Below are positions 52,161 through 61,699 of a stretch of 64,000 nucleotides of DNA, piece by piece. The notes beneath the pieces are model-generated. The model was not told where the DNA came from and did no database searches. It saw nothing but the letters and a program-made list of their open reading frames with translations. Location: NCBI GenBank assembly GCA_003024785.1, contig PUQB01000358.1:197594-261593 (forward strand). Reading direction: 5' to 3'. The position numbers and the translations under genes are program-made. This DNA comes from Selaginella tamariscina (taxonomy: Eukaryota; Streptophyta; Lycopodiopsida; Selaginellales; Selaginellaceae). Position 1 is the first letter of the stretch. The number at the start of each line of letters is the position of its first letter.

Positions 52161-53192
52161 CTTCTTGAGCACGTGGGCTAGTAGGGTCACTGGATCCACT
52201 CCCATGGCTTCCCGTTGAGCTTGGAAAGTGTTCTGGTTTGCCCCCCAGATTTGAACGACGAGGATGGGCTCCTCATGGTTGTCTCTGGGGGCCTCTTGGT
52301 GAGACCAACATGATTGCTAGTGGCAAGGCATACCTCAATTGGATAATATCCCCTCGTTCAATGGGTGTCTTGATAGGATTGTGCAACTTTGTAGAATCCT
52401 CTTGCGATGTAGGGACGGTTGTGGCTGTCGGGGCGGATTCTCCTCGCCCTGAGATGGTATCCCCTCATCTCCTAGTTGTCGCAACTCTACCATACGCCCT
52501 TGCGAAATCCCCTCACATGGTCAATACAGTCTCACTCACCCAAGAGGATTCCCCTTGCCCTGGGATAGAATCCCCTCATCCCTTGCTTAGAGTGGCTATT
52601 GTGTGGCCCTCCTCACTGGTGCCTCATCCCAATCTATCAACTCGTCGATGTCCAATCACCTTCATGCAGGTGGTTTTCCAATGTAAGCCTGACCTTTCGT
52701 AGCCTTGGGTTGCCATCTTGGTACTCACCCTAGCATGCTGTGTTGTCTGACCTGCTGAACTCCTAGTGCAGAAGTTTCTTCATTGATGGTTGGCACCCCT
52801 CCTTACATAGGCCTTCCGAATGAGGCTCTTCCTCCCCTTTTTCCGAGCATCCACGACATGCCTGCCTTGCCCTACTAGGTGATGGTGGTCCTAGGTTTAT
52901 TTACCTTGTGTCCCTCTTAACATGAAACCTCCGCTCTTGTCCCTAGTCACTACCTACATTCTTCGAGTTTCCTACCTCCAGCACAAGCATTCCCTTCCCT
53001 CGGTTCTTCTTCTATGTGAGGTCGAATATGGGTTCAACTTTACGGTGTGGAGGCTCATCGTAGTCGTCACTTTCACCTATGTTTGAGAGGGAGTGGAGGC
53101 TTCCCTTGTCTTTCCAACCGTCCCATCTACTGTCATAGGTCATCGCCATGCGGTCTTGCCCATTCAGGTGTCACTCATTCTCGCGTGTATCT

Positions 53193-53749
53193 TGTTAAAT
53201 AGGAAACCGAAAACCCCACCTTTTCCTGTTTAACTGGTTTCCTTTCTCCTAACCTTTAAGAAAGGCTACACACTTTCTTCCTTCAACTCTCCACATCTAC
53301 ATATATTAAAACTCCTTCTCTCAAAGCCACAATGACTGGTCTCTAAAGTCAAGGGCAAGAACAGATTTTGGCTATTGCCTTGTTAGATCCATTCATTGAA
53401 AGTACACATACATACACACAAGATCTCATAATATGCACCTTTCATTACTAACATGATACAAGAGACAAAGTGTAGAAAACCTCTATCTCTTGCTGGAACT
53501 TCAAATGGAGACCCCTTTCCTGTTAGAACTTCCTGTGGAGACCCTTTTGGAGACCCCTCTTTCGTTGCCCTAACTCCCCTTAACTACCATGTCATCCTTT
53601 ACCTTTTCCTTTCCTTACTCACCTTTCCTTTTCCTCTCGGTAAGGATTTTCCTTCTTCACAACCTTTCCTTCCATGCTCACTACAGACCTTCCTACCCTT
53701 ATCTCTCTACAGTAGGATGTCCTATGCTCCTAATATTTTACCTTTAACA
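53193..53749 (-). repeat. 3' LTR of element C
   Basis: 557 bp with short inverted ends (TGTTAAA ... TTTAACA). It matches 63,498-64,000 in the same orientation, including the blocks CCTTTTCCTGTTTAAC, CTCAAAGCCACAATGACTGG and TTGCCTTGTTAGATCCATTC. Confidence 0.95.
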
Positions 53750-53762
53750 CTGCCCCCTCCTT
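53750..53762 (-). other. Polypurine tract of element C
   Basis: On the minus strand AAGGAGGGGGCAG directly precedes the TGTTAAAG start of the 3' LTR. This is the expected plus-strand primer site. Confidence 0.85.
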
Positions 53763-53769
53763 ATTCGTT

Positions 53770-55540
53770 GCTGTGTCCTCACGCAACACATCCTACGCAT
53801 CATCCTGATACTCCACCTCCTCCTGATCCTTATACTTCTGAAACTCCGCCTTTTCCTTGTCAAGTTCCTGCTGCACCATTGCTACCTGAAGGCGAAACGC
53901 CTGCATCTCCTTCCTAAGCTACTCGTTCTCCTCTTGAAGACGCTGGAACTCGTCCACCACCACCGATAATATAGTGGCAGTCTACTGGGTTTCATCTCTT
54001 GCTCGCACTAACCTCTGGAATAGTGTCATCGGCTCCTGTGCGTCCCCGTGGGCTTAAGCTCCACCATCGGGCTTGGAGTCCTTTGCTTAGCCGGTCGCTG
54101 AACGCTCTTACTCATCATTCCCTGAATGGCGGTCATTTTGGGTGCCATGACACTCTCCACGGCCTGCACAATCAACCTCTGAATATCTGCCCTATCCTTA
54201 ACAGTGTATCCAGCATTGACCAAATGATTGAATAGACTTGCCGCCATCTGAGTTGCGTCCTGTGCCTCATTCCCTCCTCCAACGACCTGTTCCACCATCT
54301 CAGACTGAAGCTGTGCCAGAACCTGTGCAAACTGAATCTGCGTGCCGTAGTTTGCACCTCTTTATGCGCAAATGCCTTCCTGCACTTGAAGGAGATACCC
54401 GCCTGCACATTACCATGCTGCTGCTGTCGCATATCCTCCTCATCCAAGCGGAAATCAGGAACTGCCATACCCTGTGATCCCCATGATACACACTCCTGCC
54501 ATACATACCTCCGTGTGATCTTGGTGATGACTGGAATGGCGGTGGGTTGAATTGATGTCTCGGGAACTTCAATCCCCGCACCATCTCTTCCACTTCCTTT
54601 GCAATTTCCACTACCCCACCATCGGTTACATCCGCCATTGCCAGCGTAACTGTCGCAGCTGGAGTATTAGCAGATGACTCGAACCCCTTCCGTTTGCCTT
54701 CTTGCTCATCCATCCGTTCATTTGTTACTGCCTCATCCTTATCGCATATCTTCGCTCCAAACGGATCCATCATTTCTAATGGCACTATCATCATAGGCTC
54801 CTCCTCCCGCTTCTGAGATTCCGACTTAATCTCCTGCTTTACTTTCGTCCTCCGCTCCTTATCCACTTCATGCGACTCCTCTTCCTGCTACACATCCTCA
54901 GGTTCTTCCTTTTCTCCTTGCTCCAATAATTCATCATCTTCCTGCATCACACCCCCTGATTGTTCATCCTCTTCTTCCTCCAAATCTACTAACAATCTCT
55001 GCTCTGGTCCTTCCTGCGCCCTCACCTTCTGCTTTCCAGTTTTGCCTCCCGACCTTGTATTCCTCTTCACCGTTGCTTGCTTCTCCACCTTAGGCTTCTT
55101 CTTCTTGTGCATCTTTTCTCCCTGTTTCTCTTCCTCTCCTTGTAGGTCCCCTTCTAATTCCTTCCCTTTAGCTTCAGACCCTTTCCGCTTCCCCTGCTTC
55201 TTCTGAAACAGCTCTGTCTCCTTCCTCACCTGTTTCATCCGAGCCACAATTTCCAGCCCTGCCAGCTCTCCATGCAGGCGCACATAATTTGCAATTGCCT
55301 GTACCCACGTAAACGCCATCATTAATGAAGGTTCTCCTTTCTCTCCAATTCCTGCATGGCGCATAGGTGCTCTTCTCAACCTCTTCATCAAATACCGAGC
55401 CACTCCCACCGGCCTCTTCGCCTTCAATCCATCATACAAGGACATCACTGGGTTTGACGCCGTGATGTGCGATGTTCGAAACTCAAAAGCATTAACAATG
55501 AAGTTCACTACCAGCTGCGTCTCTTCCATGAGATCGAAAA
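53770..55540 (-). CDS. Element C extra coding region between integrase and 3' LTR, function unknown
   Basis: No family recognised. The minus-strand block 55,529-54,888 has about 110 residues of mixed helical character (NFIVNAFEFRTSHITASN, GVARYLMKRLRRAPMRHAGI, MMAFTWVQAIANYVRLHGEL), then a very charged Lys/Glu stretch (KKQGKRKGSEAKGKELEGD and similar) with nuclear-localisation-like KKKKPK. One in-frame TAG at 54,888-54,890 separates it from a continuation to about 54,300 rich in Glu, Lys and Met. Further frames follow (54,026-54,298) and a heptad-rich coiled coil near 53,800-53,980 (EFQRLQEENE, QQELDKEKAEFQKY). No transmembrane segment, so it does not look like an envelope gene. The frame just upstream matches the integrase frame across the 1.86-kb insertion. 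Confidence 0.6.
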
Positions 55541-56816
55541 GCTTTAGACCTACCTTATATACTGCTTCCCTTCTTTTAAAAAATCTGTAAGGTGAGATCT
55601 ATCTACCTTAACTTCTCCCTCTGATCTTAGCAACAGGAAAACCTTTTTGAGAAGCTTTTGTCATAGTTTTTACTATGACTCGACCCTTTACTTTGGACGT
55701 TGACTGTTGTTACCTACTGTACTATGTTGATAAGCCCTAGGTGTAGAAGAAACAGGCCTGCTTAGTGCACTTGGATATCTAGTGATGGTCCGGCCGGGTG
55801 TCATTAGGTATTTGCAAGAAACTCTGGGCGAAGCTAGCACTTCCATCTAGAAAACTCTTACCTTGGTTTTCCGTGTCCCGGTTGGATTAATGGCTAGTTC
55901 TGGTGAGTTCGGCATGTCGGATATGCTTAGAAATACCCCAGGTTTGACAGGTTAGGTTTAGGGGTCGATGGATAACTCACCAAGTATGTTCCCTCTGGGA
56001 ATGAGATTTCAGTGCTAGCCCACTTATGTAAACAGGAAAACAGGGGGGGGCCTCTGTCACATAAATAAGGTAGTATATAGGAGTGAGGGTTCCTGGGTTC
56101 ATGACTGAGCTCGTTACTCTTCTCCCGGTGCAAGCTCTAGCTTGTGTCGTCAAGGCACAACCCTCTGTTGTGCCGCCCTAACTTCCAGATGCCAGGGGTA
56201 CGTCCCACCTTCGGGGTAGCTTACCCTTAACGTTGGCGAATCCATGCCTGGGAGGTCTTATCGGAATGCACGTTCCAAGAGGCAGAGGTTGAGGCTTGTC
56301 TCCAGCCTCCTCCTCCACGTCAAGCTAGACGTTGCACTCGTGGCCAAGTAAGGCACATCCGTGTCCTTGACCAACTATGGGTGTGGGATCTTGTTTGACA
56401 GGTTCACAGTACCAGTTCCTGAGGGTTCATTGAGGGGTTCTAGAGTTGGCATTTAGGAGCCACGTTGTGGTACTTGGTGCAACTCTTGAATCTAAGGCTA
56501 TGGCATGATAGCCCACATCGGGGAAGGCAGTGTCACATGGAATGTGACACTGGGTTAAATGTCACATGGTACAACGCCTGAGGCAACCCTTTGGGGTTAT
56601 GTCATGGGCTTGTCGCTAAGGGTTGGATACTCTAGCAAACAGGCATGCTTGTGGTTGCACTAGGGTGCTAAGCCTTGGGCATCCGCTCAAGGAGGTTAGG
56701 TTTCGTAACTAGGTGTGCTTTGGCACACTTGGCTAGGGGAGTGTTCTCCTTGGAATCCAGGGTTGAACAACCTAAGCTCATTAGCAGAAGCTGTTTCGTA
56801 AGGCACTCGCAAGGTC

Positions 56817-56975
56817 GTGTGCTTAGGGTATCCCAAACCTAGCCTTAGGGAGTTTGCTTAGCAGAACACTCATGTCCGCCTACGGCGCACACTCGTGTCC
56901 TCACTAAGTACTAAACCCTAGGTCTAGGATAACTTGGCCACTCAAACCTTAGGGGTTAGTCGTGGTTCAGGGTAC
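56817..56975. repeat. Dispersed repeat, copy 2 (matches 45,888-46,035)
   Basis: Same orientation as copy 1, with shared blocks such as CCTAGCCTTAGGGA, ACTCATGTCCGCCTA and GCGCACACTCGTGT. Lies inside the 1.86-kb insertion. Confidence 0.8.
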
Positions 56976-57125
56976 CCCTTGTCGCCCTAAAGGAGTTGTA
57001 CTCCCGGATGAGGGTGATTCCTCAAGGGGTAAGTGACGATGCCTTAGCTCTGTCACGGGGGTATGTGTGGAACACACGTCTCCTTGATGGGTTAGGGCAT
57101 GAGCCTGTCTAGGCTTCTAGGCAAG

Positions 57126-57272
57126 ACCCTAAGTCAACTAGGGTTATCCCTCAAGGGTTTTGGGGGTAGACACTCTAGGGAGACTTAGGCTAAACCCTAA
57201 GTCAACTAGGTTATCCCCCAAGGGTTATGGGGGCAGACATTCTAGGGAGACTTAGGCTAAACCCTAAGTCTC
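57126..57272. repeat. Tandem repeat, 67-68-bp period, about 2.2 copies
   Basis: Units start with ACCCTAAGTCAACTAGG at 57,126 and 57,194, and a partial third at 57,261. Each contains ACCCTAAG and CTCTAGGGAGACTTAGG, which can pair with each other as a short hairpin. Confidence 0.85.
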
Positions 57273-57409
57273 TTTCCACTTGGGCATTAGAGTCTAACCC
57301 TAGGGGTCGTTGGGGTTGTTCTGGGAAACTTAGCGTTGCTCACACAGGGTGATGACGCCAAATGCCATCTGGCAGCCACGTGTTGGCCCTTTGGGTTAAA
57401 ACTCTGACA

Positions 57410-58914
57410 GCTTTTCTGTGAAGAGGAGTTTCCTCTCCTCAGAATACGCTACAAATCCTATCTCCGGCTTATCCACCTTTTTCATCAGCATAACTAGTGT
57501 GAAACACTGCTCCATGCGGCTCTCCATCTTCAAAATCTGCACATACTCCACAATCCGAGTTCCCTCAACACCTTCTCCATTTCTAAGGAGAAATCCCACT
57601 TGTATGTACCAGTTGTACCTGACCCAATCTCTCTCCATCGGAGGATTAATCAACTCACGACAATTCCGCATAGACACACCTCCTTTCTTTGCTGACATCT
57701 CTCTCTCGCTGCACACTCTGTAAAACCCTAGATCTACAGCCTCGTTCGTGTGCACTGACACAGAGAATATGCTCCTCAAATCAATAAAAATAACATTTCC
57801 TGCAACGTTCTCCTGCGATATATACTTCCTTACCTTATTAGCATTCACCATTCCCTCGATTTCCTCTCCTTCCAACGTTTCTAACTGCATCACTCCTTCC
57901 TTTACAAACTTAACCCGAAAAGGGCCTATCCATTTTAAATCAAGCTTTTGACTCATTTCTCCCACCTTACCTCTATACCACAGGACCAAGTCCCCTTCCT
58001 TTATCTCCTTTCCTCTTCTCTTCCTATCGAGCCAAGCCTTTCTTCTCCTTTGGATAGCCTGTATAGTCCATAAGGCGTACCTCCTTAACTCATCCAGCTT
58101 CTCCAATTCTATTAAACGAGTTGCCATAGAGTCCTTCTCTCCTATATTATATTGTACCGCTATCCGCAAGGATGGCACAATAAACTCCATTGGGGTTATG
58201 GCCTCTAAGCCATAAGCGAGCTTAAAAGGTGTCATACCAGTAGTCACTTTATAAGCTGTCCTATAGGCCCAGAGAACTTCTGGTAGCCTTTCATCCCAAT
58301 CCTTTCGATTATCCTGAACTACCTTCCTTAAAACATTCTTAAGGACTTTATTTGTCGACTCAGCCTGCCCATTACCCTGTGGGTAATATGGTGTCGACTT
58401 CCTGTGTTTTATCACAAACTCCTTCATGAGCATTTCTATCGTTTCATTCACGAAATGCTTTCCTTCACTCACAATTTCCTTCGGAATGCCATAACGTACT
58501 ATTATATATATTGTATATGACCTTTGCTGTATTATATGCATCGGCCCTTCTCATAGGCTCTGCCTCTACCCATTTCGTCATATAATCTGTTAAAACCAAT
58601 ATATATTGATTCCTTTTTGAGCTTATAGGATTAATTGGTCCTATAAAATCCATTCCCCATTTCTGGAAAGGTTCTAGTGGGAGAACTGGATTATAAGGTT
58701 GTATTTGTTTCTTTGGAGGTAATTGTGCACGTTGGCATTTATCACATGCCTTACAATAGCTACCTACCTCCCTCCATAAAGTAGGCCACCATAATCCTGC
58801 CTGAAGGATTTTCCTTCCTGTTATTTCCTCTGCAAAATGGCCTCCTGCAAGGCCTGAATGAGCCTCTTTTACAACCTCCGGGACCTCTAAAGGGTCTACA
58901 CATCTCCGTAACAC
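57410..58914 (-). CDS. Element C integrase with C-terminal GPF-type module and extension
   Basis: Two overlapping frames (58,465-58,914 and 57,396-58,541). HHCC zinc domain: HSGLAGGHFAEEI ... YCKACDKCQR. Catalytic D-D-E: GMDFIGPI, VLTDYMTKWVEAEP, and the Glu in GNGQAESTNKVLKNVLRKV. WAYRTAYKVTTGMTPFKLAY follows. The C-terminal module has LDLKWIGPFRVKFV. About 140 further residues (FIDLRSIFSVSV ... EIGFVAYSEERK) match no family I know. The frame runs into the 1.86-kb insertion at 57,409 and stops inside it at 57,396. A frame break near 58,500 separates the two blocks. Confidence 0.85.
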
Positions 58915-59609
58915 CCCATCGGACCCAATTTACAACTGCCTCCCACGAGAGAAAATTGTCGTGTCCTCACGACAAACAATTTCCTTTCATCTGCTGTCCT
59001 ATAAATAGATGGTACTATTCCAGTGGCTAGATACTGTTTTATATGATCTAACCACCTTAATGGAACGTCGACACGAAATAAATTCGCATCAGGAAAATCA
59101 TCCATAGTACGTATAGGAACTTCACCTGTTTTAATACGACTTAAATGGTCAGCCTGTTCATGCTGCCTTCCTGGTTTATGAATTATCAAAATTATATTCC
59201 TGTAAAAGTAAAAACCACTGGCTAACCTTCCTGTAAGTACAGGTTTATTAAGTAAATATAATAAAGCTTTATGATCGACAAAAATCTTCACTTTATTAGC
59301 CAAAAGATAGTGTCTAAATTTATGGATAGCATATACCATCCCCAAAGCTTCCTTTTCTGTAGTGGTGTAATTTACTTCCGCAGGTGTTAGCCTACGGCTA
59401 GCATAATAGATAGGACGATCCTTTCCATCCTCTTGCATCTGTGTAAGGATGGCTCCGATTGCCATATCAGAGGCATCCACTTGTACATGGAATTCTCGAT
59501 CCCATTTAGGACTAACTAATATTGGTGCTTTAATAAGAGCCTTCCGAAGTTGGTCAAAGGCCTCTTGACACTGTGATGTCCAATCATATGGTACATCTGC
59601 CTTTAGCAA
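58896..59609 (-). CDS. Element C RT connection and RNase H
   Basis: Contains DWTSQCQEAFDQLRKALIKA, then RNase H with FHVQVDASDMAIGAIL (first Asp), NYTTTEKEALGMVYAIHKFR (Glu), IFVDHKALLYLL (second Asp) and EQADHLSR (last Asp motif). It degrades RNA in the RNA/DNA hybrid. Reading frame is open across the domain. Confidence 0.92.
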   Translation of the reverse strand: MLKADVPYDWTSQCQEAFDQLRKALIKAPILVSPKWDREFHVQVDASDMAIGAILTQMQEDGKDRPIYYASRRLTPAEVNYTTTEKEALGMVYAIHKFRHYLLANKVKIFVDHKALLYLLNKPVLTGRLASGFYFYRNIILIIHKPGRQHEQADHLSRIKTGEVPIRTMDDFPDANLFRVDVPLRWLDHIKQYLATGIVPSIYRTADERKLFVVRTRQFSLVGGSCKLGPMGCYGDV

Positions 59610-59830
59610 ATCTGTTAAAGGTTTTGCGATCTCAGCATAATGCTTTATAAACGCCTATGATAACCTATTTTTCCTAAAAACCTACGTAACTCCTTTATAT
59701 CTTCTGGTGGTTGTAAACTAAGGATAACCTTAACCTTATCCTGGTCCACCAATATACCTTCCTTACAAACAACATGTCCTAAAAGGACTCCTGATTTAAC
59801 AAAGAAGTTACATTTTTGGATTCAAAGCAA

Positions 59831-60406
59831 CTAAATTTTGCCTACATTTCTGGAAACACTTTTCCAGACAATGCAAATGTTCTTCCTTTGAACTATAACA
59901 CTAAATCGTCCATAAAGACTTTCATAAAGTCTAAAAGGTATTCCAAAGGTATCTGTTATAATCCTTTGAAAAGTAAAGGGTGCATTGCATAAGCCAAAAG
60001 GCATAACTCTATAAGCATATGCACCCCACGGACTTATAAAAGCTGTTTTATGTTGATCTTCAGGAGCTACCATCACTTGGTTATACCCCGAAAAGCCATC
60101 CATGAAGGAATACATTTCGTGTCCAGCAACATTATCCAGCATTTCCTCTGTAAAAGGTATCGGAAAGGTATCCTTAGCTGTAACGTCATTTAACTTTTTA
60201 TAGTTTACACATACTCTTAACTTTCCATTTTTCTTAGGAACAATTACAAGTGGTGATAACCATTGTGCTCCTTGTATAGGATATATAAAACCAACCTGTA
60301 ACAACTTATCAATTTCCTCCTTAACTAACTTTGCATAATTAGGATTCATCCTATATGCATTTTGTTTGGCTGGTTGGCATCCCGGCAAAAGTTGAATAGT
60401 GTGCAT
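59831..60406 (-). CDS. Element C reverse transcriptase
   Basis: Palm motifs in order: EEIDKLLQVGFIYPIQGAQW, VIVPKKNGKLRVCVNYKKLN, SFMDGFSGYNQVMVAPED, AYRVMPFGLCNAPFTFQRI. The catalytic x-M-D-D box is present near 59,905-59,930 but in another frame, so one indel separates it from the preceding block. Upstream (60,346-60,666) lies a linker with WSYKDLKGIPPEL. Confidence 0.9.
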   Translation of the reverse strand: MHTIQLLPGCQPAKQNAYRMNPNYAKLVKEEIDKLLQVGFIYPIQGAQWLSPLVIVPKKNGKLRVCVNYKKLNDVTAKDTFPIPFTEEMLDNVAGHEMYSFMDGFSGYNQVMVAPEDQHKTAFISPWGAYAYRVMPFGLCNAPFTFQRIITDTFGIPFRLYESLYGRFSVIVQRKNICIVWKSVSRNVGKI

Positions 60407-60620
60407 AAGAGTTCTGGGGGTATTCCTTTTAGATCCTTATAGGACCATGCAAATACATCCTTATACTTGGCTAACAATGCCAATCCTTTATCCTTAAAAT
60501 CAGGATCCAATTCTTGAGCTATAGTCAACATCTTAGGTTCCTTCTCTGTTCCTATGTTGACTTGCTCTAGAGGGTCATTAGTATATATGTAAGTGTAATC
60601 CGCAGGTTGTTCCTGTAAGT

Positions 60621-61280
60621 TTATTTCATAAGAAACAGACTTATAAAATTTTTCCTGCAACCCCAACTGATCCTCTTCCTGTTCCTTTTGAGAGGCTTTC
60701 TTTTCTCTTTCACGATTGCATATAAATCAATCTCTGCAAGGGCTTTTAGATCAGGGTATGTCTTCAAAATTTCTTCTTCTTCCTGATCATCCAAGCCCTG
60801 CATCCAATCATATCCTTCTAATGCAACCGGTCTATCCCTTTTTGCTAAATACCTCTTAGCATGAGTATAGATATCCACCTTCATATCACCTTGTCCTATT
60901 GTCATTTTTCCTGAGCCCCAATCTTGCACAACGCAAGCAATCTTAAGCCACGGTCGGCCCAATAACATAGTATAGGTTGCATCCTGTCCTTCCATTCGTA
61001 GGACTATTAAGGATATTTTAAATTTAAGTCCTTTAACAGATATAGTAACCGCTCTTACTATACCTAATGGCCTTACACTCCGTTGATCAGCCATTTTAAG
61101 GTTAAATGGAGCAGGTTGGATTGGTCCTAAACCCATCCTTTTACATTCACCTTCTTCAATAAAATTCACACCTGAACCTCCATCTATTAACACTCGTTTT
61201 AACTTATTTCTTCCCACATATACTGTGATGCAAGGAACTTGTCCATCATAATCACCTTCATACAGTACTTCCTTATCCAT
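60621..61280 (-). CDS. Element C aspartic protease region
   Basis: Open block with RVLIDGGSGVNFIEEGECKR (retropepsin active site D-G-G-S), MADQRSVRPLGIVRAVTISV, and the flap/C-terminal motif MLLGRPWLK. It then runs through an acidic linker (LDDQEEEEILKTYPDL). The frame breaks at the end before RT. The protease would cleave the polyprotein. Confidence 0.85.
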   Translation of the reverse strand: MDKEVLYEGDYDGQVPCITVYVGRNKLKRVLIDGGSGVNFIEEGECKRMGLGPIQPAPFNLKMADQRSVRPLGIVRAVTISVKGLKFKISLIVLRMEGQDATYTMLLGRPWLKIACVVQDWGSGKMTIGQGDMKVDIYTHAKRYLAKRDRPVALEGYDWMQGLDDQEEEEILKTYPDLKALAEIDLYAIVKEKRKPLKRNRKRISWGCRKNFISLFLMK

Positions 61281-61699
61281 TTTACAACTGTGTATCCTTC
61301 ACGAAGGTGGTGTTTGTGAACTAAGCTCACTGCATTTAATATTTGGTTTCTTATATAGGAGCTACCTTTATCAACTGTCCAAGCGTAACTTTTACTCCTG
61401 ATTTATAGCTTGGTGATACATGGAGTCCATTGTTTTATCATGTAATGGTAATAATGAAAAACTTTGTTCACCTTTATCTATATCACCTTTGTTTATACCT
61501 TCTGATTCGTTATCAGTCTGACCTTTCTGGTCAGGATCCTTCTCTGCTCGTTTACCTTTTCTTGTAACAAGCTCTCCTTCTTGTTAGGAATAGTAACTAC
61601 CTTCCTTCTCCATCAAAGATTCCTTCTCTTCTCTTGAAGAGCTATAACTGCCCTTGCAACGGGTGGATACTCATCCTTTTCCTCCTCTATTTGAATAAG

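Larger units (their letters stand above)
46036..53192 (-). mobile_element. Ty3/gypsy-derived region D, decayed, GC-richer
   Basis: The composition changes sharply at about 46 kb to a near-balanced base content. On the minus strand, gag-like sequence (about 51.7-52.2 kb), a retropepsin remnant (50,580-50,792) and a coiled-coil coding remnant (47.5-48.3 kb) follow in that order. I could not find RT, RNase H or integrase motifs between protease and coiled coil, so the copy is probably internally deleted or non-autonomous. Boundaries are approximate; element C abuts it at 53,193. Confidence 0.65.
55546..57409 (-). mobile_element. 1.86-kb insertion inside element C, flanked by a 5-bp duplication
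   Basis: GCTTT occurs at 55,541-55,545 and 57,410-57,414 (AAAGC on the minus strand), just outside the insert. On the minus strand the insert begins TGTCAGAG; the other end (GTAGGTCT) is not a canonical CA end. It contains the dispersed repeat also seen at 45,888-46,035 and a 67-bp tandem repeat. Size, TG start and 5-bp duplication suggest a solo LTR of another gypsy family. No gene inside. Confidence 0.7.

Noticed and set aside
54300..55529. Envelope-like gene in the 3' region of element C
   Set aside because: No signal peptide, transmembrane helix or furin-like site; the sequence is highly charged and probably nuclear or coiled coil.
57126..57272. Interstitial telomere repeat because of ACCCTAA motifs
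   Set aside because: The motif recurs once per 67-bp unit, not as a run of 7-bp telomere repeats.
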